Assembly: GCA_943324055.2 (NCBI GenBank)
Contig: CALPKD020000013.1
Location: 1 to 12,098 of the forward strand
DNA: 12,098 nucleotides
Source: Chitinophaga pinensis
GTDB lineage: Bacteria; Bacteroidota; Bacteroidia; Chitinophagales; Chitinophagaceae
Reading direction: 5' to 3'
Position 1 is the stretch's first letter, and every line of letters starts with the position of its first letter. Shown here one piece after another: positions 7,774 through 12,098 of this stretch. A model generated the notes under the pieces. It was not told where the DNA came from, made no database searches, and saw only the letters and a list, made by a program, of their open reading frames with translations. The position numbers and the translations under genes were made by a program.

Positions 7774-8772
7774 TTAGTTATGATCCTTTGTAGCTGCCAA
7801 AGTATCTTGTATAATTGCTGCGTAAAAATCGGTTAACGTCCAACCTAATGCACGCACTTGTTGAGGAATCACGCTCGCTTCACTCTGACCAGGCACCGTG
7901 TTCACTTCTAACATGTAGGGCTTGCCTGCCGTTTCATCGTATATAAAATCGATACGCACCACGCCTCTACAATTTAAAATTGCATATACTTTTTTTGCCG
8001 CTGCAGTTAATTCAGTCAACATGGTTTCTGAAATAATGGCAGGTGTTATTTCTTCACTCTTCCCTTGGTACTTTGCTTCAAAATCAAAAAATTCATTTTC
8101 GGTTTTGATTTCAGTAATAGGTAGGACATTTGTTATTCCTTTTGATTTGAAAACCCCAATCGTAAACTCTCTTCCACTTATAAATTCTTCCACTAATACT
8201 TGGGTGTCTTCTTTAAATGCTTTTTCTAAAGCAGGTACTAATTCTGATTCAACATTCACTTTGCTAATCCCTAAACTACTTCCTCCATTATTAGGCTTTA
8301 CAAATACAGGCAACTTAAGCTGTCCTAATATTTGCGCTGCAGTCATTGGGGTTTCTTTGAATAAGTGTAATGATTTTGCTACACCTACTCCGCCAAAACC
8401 GGCAACCGCTACGGTAAACCTTTTATTAAATGTTAATGCCGATGTTGCTGTGTCGCAACTCGTATATGGCAATCCTATTAAATCAAAATAGCCTTGCATC
8501 TTACCATCTTCCCCCGGTGTTCCATGAATACACATTAAAGCAACATCAAAGTTTACTTTAACTCCACCTTCTTCAATACTAAAGTCGGCTTTGTTCACCG
8601 CTACTTCCTCTCCAACGATATTTTCATACCACCAACCTGTTGGATGGATATCAATTAAATACACCTCGTATTTTTCTTTGTCCAAAGCATTCATAACAGT
8701 CTTAGCACTTTTGTAACTAATCTGCGCTTCGGAACTTAATCCACCTGTAACTAAAGCAACTTTTGTTTTCAT
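7774..8772 (-). CDS. ddl: D-alanine--D-alanine ligase
   Basis: 332 residues, full length for the family. It joins two D-Ala with ATP to make the dipeptide for peptidoglycan precursors, in the cytoplasm. Seen: VALVTGGLSSEAQIS (5-19) with Glu15, which binds the first D-Ala; HGTPGEDGKMQGYFD (83-97), the conserved HGxxGEDG; ATP-grasp segment VFVKPNNGGSSLGIS (156-170) with Lys159; and the metal and product site Arg273, Asp275, Glu289 and Asn291 in the RIDF and EVNTVPG segments. The SEASVIPQQ end (297-305) is the form I associate with Bacteroidota ligases. The ATG at 8772 gives a start directly before the first beta strand. It lies 63 bp after the ferredoxin gene, beyond a terminator-like palindrome, and leads the ddl-PASTA-rhodanese operon. 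Confidence 0.95.
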   Translation of the reverse strand: MKTKVALVTGGLSSEAQISYKSAKTVMNALDKEKYEVYLIDIHPTGWWYENIVGEEVAVNKADFSIEEGGVKVNFDVALMCIHGTPGEDGKMQGYFDLIGLPYTSCDTATSALTFNKRFTVAVAGFGGVGVAKSLHLFKETPMTAAQILGQLKLPVFVKPNNGGSSLGISKVNVESELVPALEKAFKEDTQVLVEEFISGREFTIGVFKSKGITNVLPITEIKTENEFFDFEAKYQGKSEEITPAIISETMLTELTAAAKKVYAILNCRGVVRIDFIYDETAGKPYMLEVNTVPGQSEASVIPQQVRALGWTLTDFYAAIIQDTLAATKDHN

Positions 8773-8791
8773 CTACTTCAAAAATATTTAA

Positions 8792-8826
8792 AATAAAAAA
8801 AGGGAAAATTTTTCCCTTTTTTTATT
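8792..8826 (-). terminator. Perfect palindrome downstream of the ferredoxin gene
   Basis: A perfect 35-base palindrome: arms 8792-8808 and 8810-8826 around one central base. As RNA it would fold with A7GGG pairing to CCCT7 and a small loop, ending in a run of U on the minus strand. It lies just after the ferredoxin stop (8836) and before the ddl start (8772), so it likely terminates or attenuates ferredoxin transcripts; ddl may depend partly on readthrough. Confidence 0.7.
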
Positions 8827-8835
8827 CGTTGATTA

Positions 8836-9186
8836 TTACGCTGCGTGTAATTTCTCTTTCTTAGCAAGCAACTGGTCAACCGTTTCTTGATATAACTCGT
8901 CGTGAACGCAACAGTCCACTGGACATACTGCAGCACATTGAGGTTCTTCGTGGAAACCTTGACATTCTGTACACTTGTTTGGAGTAATATAGTAGGTGTC
9001 ACTTGCAACCGGCGCATTTCTGTGAGCTGCGTCAACTGCTGTTCCATCTAATAAACTGTAGCTACCTTTAACTGTCGTGCCGTCTGCCATAGCCCATTCA
9101 ACACCACCTTCGTAGATAGCGTTATTAGGACATTCTGGTTCGCAAGCTCCGCAGTTAATACATTCATCTGTGATTTTAAGTGCCAT
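8836..9186 (-). CDS. Dicluster 4Fe-4S ferredoxin (Allochromatium-like)
   Basis: 116 residues, cytoplasmic, a small electron carrier. The first cluster motif is Cys9-x2-Cys12-x2-Cys15-x3-Cys19-Pro. The second is Cys72-x2-Cys75-x8-Cys84-x3-Cys88-Pro with Cys92 and Cys93 after it. The long x8 loop and the extra Cys are features of the Allochromatium vinosum type of 2[4Fe-4S] ferredoxin. Between the two motifs sits an insertion (about 27-70) not found in short clostridial ferredoxins; it contains [11 protein letters not shown] and looks folded. The last 20 residues form a charged helix ([19 protein letters not shown]). It is divergent from the acyl-CoA reductase gene, with a good promoter match upstream. 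From memory this neighbour pair recurs in Bacteroidota. The redox partner is not evident from sequence. Confidence 0.92.
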   Translation of the reverse strand: MALKITDECINCGACEPECPNNAIYEGGVEWAMADGTTVKGSYSLLDGTAVDAAHRNAPVASDTYYITPNKCTECQGFHEEPQCAAVCPVDCCVHDELYQETVDQLLAKKEKLHAA

Positions 9187-9211
9187 AAAAATAATTTAAA
9201 AATTAGTGACG

Positions 9212-9219
9212 TACTTTTG
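9212..9219 (+). promoter_or_regulatory. Candidate -7 box for the acyl-CoA reductase gene
   Basis: TACTTTTG matches the Bacteroidota -7 consensus TAnnTTTG and would place the transcription start about 17 bases before the ATG at 9243. No TTG is present at the expected distance upstream, so the promoter is only partly supported. Confidence 0.4.
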
Positions 9220-9224
9220 CCTTA

Positions 9225-9254
9225 CAAAGATATAGTACACTCATGAACATACAA
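9225..9254 (-). promoter_or_regulatory. Candidate Bacteroidota promoter of the ferredoxin gene
   Basis: On the minus strand a TTG (9252-9254) is followed after 19 bases by TATCTTTG (9225-9232), fitting the TTG / TAnnTTTG pattern. The predicted start near 9218 gives a leader of about 31 bases before the ATG at 9186. The -33 part lies inside the first codons of the divergent reductase gene. Confidence 0.5.
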
Positions 9255-10238
9255 GCAAGAATTTCCCATTTTTTTACCCTCGGAGCGCAATATTTAAACC
9301 CTGAAAATCAGGCATTTGAAGCCGTAAAATGGAATGCAAATAACCAAAATTCTTGGTTTTTGCCCGAATTCATCAATGAGGCAGTCAATCAGATTCGCAC
9401 ACAGTTCTTGCAAACAAAGGAGTTGAGCGAATGGGTAGCCCTATACCCTCAATTATCCAATGAGTTGACAGGTAAAAAAGTTGGCATTGTAATGGCTGGC
9501 AATATCCCGTTGGTTGGCTTTCATGACTTGTTAAGCACCCTCATTGCAGGGCATACAGCGGTCGTTAAATTATCAAGCAAGGACAAGGTGTTAATGGAAT
9601 ATGTGATTGCCTCCTTACAAGCGATTGACCCTATTTATAAGGAGCTCATTATACAACAAGAACAACTCAAAAACTGCGACGCATACATTGCAACAGGCAG
9701 TAATAATACAGGCCTATTTTTTGAGCAATACTTTGGAAAATATCCAAATATCATTCGAAAAAACAAGACCTCCATTGCGGTATTGACGGGTAAGGAATCC
9801 GAAAACGAACTATCCCTATTGGCCGACGATATGATGATGTATTTTGGAATGGGATGTCGCAATGTAACGCAGGTGTGGGTGCCAAAGGAATATGACTTTA
9901 TCCCATTGTTAACCGCTATGAAAAAATATAGCTACCTAGCAGACCTCCATAAGTTTAAGCACAACTATGATTATCAGTTGGCCTTATTACTTATGAACCG
10001 ACAATTTTACATGGATGCAAATGGCATATTAATGAGTGAGAACCCTTCTCCATTTACAGCCATCTCACAAGTTCATTATCAGTTTTACGACGACCAGCAT
10101 GCTCCTGTCATTAATAAGGAGGATGTGCAATGCGTGGTGGGTAAAGGTGGCTTGCCTTTTGGCAGCCTACAAAAACCAACCCTTGCCCAATATGCGGATG
10201 GAGTGGATACTTTAAGTTTTTTGGCAACCCTGGCTTAA
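9243..10238 (+). CDS. LuxC-like acyl-CoA reductase
   Basis: 331 residues. The fold is aldehyde-dehydrogenase-like as in LuxC: cofactor-binding segment KVGIVMAGNIPLVGFHD (79-95), AVVKLSSKD (106-114), ATGSNNTG (150-157) and the probable nucleophile Cys205 in GMGCRNVT (202-209). LuxC proteins reduce acyl-CoA or acyl-enzyme to aldehyde with NADPH. This one is much shorter than luciferase-operon LuxC (close to 480 residues) and has no luxD, luxE or luxAB nearby, so it is not a light-emission gene; Bacteroidota carry such short forms commonly (from memory). The C-terminus GGLPFGSLQKPTLAQYADGVDTLSFL is well preserved, arguing against truncation. The ATG at 9243 has no Shine-Dalgarno sequence. It is divergent from the ferredoxin gene; the in vivo substrate is unknown. 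Confidence 0.87.
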   Translation: MNIQARISHFFTLGAQYLNPENQAFEAVKWNANNQNSWFLPEFINEAVNQIRTQFLQTKELSEWVALYPQLSNELTGKKVGIVMAGNIPLVGFHDLLSTLIAGHTAVVKLSSKDKVLMEYVIASLQAIDPIYKELIIQQEQLKNCDAYIATGSNNTGLFFEQYFGKYPNIIRKNKTSIAVLTGKESENELSLLADDMMMYFGMGCRNVTQVWVPKEYDFIPLLTAMKKYSYLADLHKFKHNYDYQLALLLMNRQFYMDANGILMSENPSPFTAISQVHYQFYDDQHAPVINKEDVQCVVGKGGLPFGSLQKPTLAQYADGVDTLSFLATLA

Positions 10239-10441
10239 TATTCGAGTGAGCCAGCGTAGCACATTGTAAAGGCACCTATTGATAGATCTCTATAAAAGCG
10301 GGACTATTCGACGAATATTTTCGTAAATATTTTGTTAAACTGCATATTTCATTTTGTGACATATTTTAAGCTTCGTTATTTTGCATACCAATTGGTATAC
10401 CTTTTGTGTTTAATTGCGAAACCATCCATAAAAATTAAGTT
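10239..10441. other. 203-bp intergenic region between acyl-CoA reductase and htrA
   Basis: No reading frame and no clear terminator for the reductase gene. It holds a small inverted repeat TATTCG-A-CGAATA (10305-10317), a direct repeat of AATATTTT (about 10314-10332), several near-matches to TAnnTTTG (such as TATTTTG before 10384), and the ATACC/GGTAT palindromes listed separately. It probably contains the htrA promoter. Confidence 0.5.
10385..10401. promoter_or_regulatory. Candidate operator: overlapping ATACC/GGTAT palindromes upstream of htrA
   Basis: ATACCAATTGGTAT (10385-10398) is a perfect 14-bp palindrome, and GGTATACC (10394-10401) is a second one that overlaps it. Together they give three ATACC half-sites, 41-57 bases before the htrA start codon, where a repressor or activator could act. 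No regulator gene is in the window and the protein that would bind is unknown. Confidence 0.4.
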
Positions 10442-11959
10442 ATGAACCTGAATTTCAAAAACGTGCTGACAATTATCGGTATCAGCGCTTTTACATCCAT
10501 TGTGAGCATTGTGGGCTATACTAAATGGAGTCGTTCAAATAGCTCATTTGAGAATGACGGAAAATTGCCGGCAAATTATGCAAGCTTTTTTAATGGGACA
10601 GCACAAGCCACTACTGTTGATTTTACGCCAGCGGCAAATGCAGCCTCACCAGCAGTGGTGCATATTGTAACAAAAACAAATGCAAAAAAAGTAGATAACA
10701 AAAATCAGCCGAGACAAAGAAATCCGTTTTTTGATTTCTTTGGAGATGAAGATATGGGAGATTTTTTTGGCGGACCAAGAGTTATCCCTGAACAAAAAGC
10801 AAGCGGAAGTGGTGTATTAATTACAGCAGATGGATACATTGTAACAAATAACCACGTAGTGAATGGTGCAGATGAAATAAATGTAACCCTCACTAATAAA
10901 AAAACATACAAAGCAAAAGTAATTGGCACAGATGCAAGTAGTGATATCGCTGTCATCAAAATTGATGCAGCAAGCCTTCCCTATTTAATTTACGGAAATA
11001 GTGATGAACTTAAATTAGGGCAATGGGTTTTAGCCATTGGATATCCACTAAATTTAGACGTAACCATTACTGCAGGTATCATCAGTGCTAAGCACCGATC
11101 TATTGATATAAATTCGAGACAAAGTGATCGTCCTGTTGAATCTTTCTTACAAACAGATGCCGCTGTGAACCAAGGGAACAGTGGTGGCGCATTGGTAAAT
11201 ACGAGTGGTGAATTAGTTGGTATTAATTCAGCTATCGCCTCTCCTACTGGGTCGTATGCAGGTTACTCCTATGCAATTCCTGTGAATATTGTAAAAAAAG
11301 TAGTAACTGATATCGTGAAATACGGAACAGTACAAAGGGGATATCTAGGTATCTCCTATGCTAAAGAAGGCGCAATGGACGAAGCAACTAAACAGCTTCA
11401 AGAAGACGTGAAGTATAAAGAAGGCGAAGGTTTATTGATCACCGATGTATTAGAAAACGGCGCAGCAAAAGCAGCGGGCATTAAAAAAGGAGACATACTA
11501 ACTAAAATCGGAGACGTTGTTATTAAATCTTCTCCTGAATTACAAGAACAGGTATCAAGATATAAGCCAGGTGACAAAGTGCCGATCATTGTAAAAAGAG
11601 GATCAAAAGATATTACAATCGTAGCCGTATTAAAAGCAAAATTAGGGGATACCGATTTAGCGAGTACGAGTAAGATGGGTGAAAAACTGGGAGGAAAACT
11701 CATTTCTATTGACAAAGCAACTGCCGATAAAAATGATTTAGAAGGTGGGGTACTTGTAAAAGAATTAGGGTCAGGCATTTTAAGCAAAAGCAGAATTGAA
11801 AAAGGATTTGTGATTACACATTTAAATGACAAGCCTGTGAAAACTGTTGAGGAGTTTTACGAGGCATTAAAAAATACAGATAATAGCACTGTAAAAATAG
11901 CAGGGATTTACCCAGGCTATTTTGGCAACTATGCGTTTATATTAAATCTTAAAGATTAG
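10442..11959 (+). CDS. HtrA/DegP-type periplasmic serine protease with two PDZ domains
   Basis: 505 residues, typical length. An N-terminal hydrophobic segment (about 8-26) exports or anchors the protein in the inner membrane. The trypsin-like domain (about 66-290) has the full catalytic triad: His138 in TNNHVV, Asp168 in SSDIAVIKI and Ser247 in GNSGGALV. The Q/N/F-rich loop at 84-115 (NPFFDFFGDED) corresponds to the LA loop of DegP proteins. PDZ1 spans about 295-397 (GYLGIS ... AAGIKKGDILTKIG); PDZ2 spans about 415-503 and is divergent but has GFVITHLNDKPV. The enzyme degrades or holds misfolded envelope proteins. It is monocistronic, with its own candidate operator and a strong terminator. 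Whether it is the only HtrA of the genome cannot be judged here. Confidence 0.95.
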   Translation: MNLNFKNVLTIIGISAFTSIVSIVGYTKWSRSNSSFENDGKLPANYASFFNGTAQATTVDFTPAANAASPAVVHIVTKTNAKKVDNKNQPRQRNPFFDFFGDEDMGDFFGGPRVIPEQKASGSGVLITADGYIVTNNHVVNGADEINVTLTNKKTYKAKVIGTDASSDIAVIKIDAASLPYLIYGNSDELKLGQWVLAIGYPLNLDVTITAGIISAKHRSIDINSRQSDRPVESFLQTDAAVNQGNSGGALVNTSGELVGINSAIASPTGSYAGYSYAIPVNIVKKVVTDIVKYGTVQRGYLGISYAKEGAMDEATKQLQEDVKYKEGEGLLITDVLENGAAKAAGIKKGDILTKIGDVVIKSSPELQEQVSRYKPGDKVPIIVKRGSKDITIVAVLKAKLGDTDLASTSKMGEKLGGKLISIDKATADKNDLEGGVLVKELGSGILSKSRIEKGFVITHLNDKPVKTVEEFYEALKNTDNSTVKIAGIYPGYFGNYAFILNLKD

Positions 11960-11979
11960 TGATCGATGGTTGTTCGCTC

Positions 11980-12026
11980 AAATAATAAAGCCCCCCGTAT
12001 TGACTATGCGGGGGGCTTTATTATTT
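11980..12026. terminator. Strong bidirectional terminator after htrA
   Basis: Perfect 18-bp stem: arms 11980-11997 (aaataataaagccccccg) and 12009-12026, with an 11-base loop. Six C-G pairs in a row plus A/T-rich flanks on both sides give U-rich tails in both directions, suitable for htrA (+) and the convergent partial gene (-) whose stop is at 12042. Confidence 0.93.
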
Positions 12027-12041
12027 ATGATCCTTAAGGAT

Positions 12042-12098
12042 TTATTTCTTTTTCATGGCTTGCCAAATAGCTTCTTTCTCCAACAAACTAAGCGTTGC
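12042..12098 (-). CDS. C-terminal end of an unidentified protein (5' part outside window)
   Basis: On the minus strand the frame is open from the window edge to a TAA at 12042-12044 and encodes 18 residues, ATLSLLEKEAIWQAMKKK. The helical, charged composition with a lysine tail, and the placement opposite a bidirectional terminator, support a real gene end. The fragment is too short to name a family. Confidence 0.55.
   Translation of the reverse strand, partial: ATLSLLEKEAIWQAMKKK

Noticed and set aside
7922..8491. 189-codon plus-strand frame within ddl
   Set aside because: Long only because ddl codon use leaves the antisense frame open; ddl carries all catalytic motifs and no motif is seen in the antisense product.
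8779..8786. TATTTTTG on the minus strand as a ddl promoter -7 box
   Set aside because: It matches TAnnTTTG but would start transcription at the ATG itself and has no TTG at the right spacing; in this A/T-rich stretch a chance match is likely.
8778..9047. 89-residue minus-strand frame overlapping the ferredoxin gene
   Set aside because: Out of frame with the ferredoxin, whose eight or more cluster Cys are all in place; it also runs through the terminator palindrome.
9243..10238. Bioluminescence (lux) locus
   Set aside because: LuxC-like protein is short and no luciferase, transferase or synthetase genes are adjacent.
11398..11832. 144-codon minus-strand frame inside htrA
   Set aside because: Antisense to the PDZ region; Ser/Pro-rich mirror composition and no start signals.
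1..12098. CRISPR array, tRNA, rRNA, insertion sequence or prophage
   Set aside because: No repeated spacer-like units, cloverleaf-type sequence, transposase or integrase motif was seen on either strand by eye.

Overview
The window reads as AT-rich chromosomal DNA of a Bacteroidota bacterium, most likely of the Chitinophagaceae/Sphingobacteriia type. Seen directly: a TonB-dependent receptor barrel, stand-alone PASTA protein, M61 peptidase, short LuxC-like reductase and dicluster ferredoxin of types familiar from that phylum; start codons mostly without Shine-Dalgarno sequences; and TAnnTTTG-type -7 boxes. The family-level placement is inference. No tRNA, rRNA, CRISPR array, insertion sequence or integrase was seen, and no gap between genes exceeds 300 bases.

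Layout. (1) 1-1740: 3' part of an outer-membrane TonB-dependent receptor (+), ending in a perfect 19-bp hairpin shared with the convergent gene. (2) 1759-3341: two minus-strand genes, a lipoprotein of the proline iminopeptidase family and a small membrane protein with a motif resembling a phage/Bacteroidota protein family. (3) 3525-4906: divergent from these, a cytoplasmic caspase-like protease (C14) followed 5 bp later by a secreted all-helical protein of unknown function. This is the most unusual part of the window. (4) 5005-6600: an exported M61 peptidase that stops about where a PDZ domain would normally begin; 6 bp beyond its stop lies the stop of the convergent rhodanese gene. (5) 9186-6607: a minus-strand block of ferredoxin, ddl, PASTA membrane protein and rhodanese; a perfect palindrome (probable terminator) separates the ferredoxin from ddl, and the last three genes are spaced 14 and 22 bp apart as an operon. 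(6) 9243-10238: LuxC-like acyl-CoA reductase, divergent from the ferredoxin over a 56-bp compact promoter region. (7) 10442-11959: HtrA/DegP protease preceded by a 14-bp palindrome, followed by a strong GC-rich terminator, then the last 18 codons of a convergent minus-strand gene.

How the genes fit together. The ddl-PASTA pair points to cell-wall precursor synthesis and envelope biology. HtrA, M61 and the S33 hydrolase are exported proteolytic or hydrolytic enzymes acting in the envelope. Ferredoxin and acyl-CoA reductase may form a redox pair by location only. The caspase, its secreted partner and the divergent membrane protein are the best candidate for an undescribed system, but the sequence shows only their arrangement, not their function.
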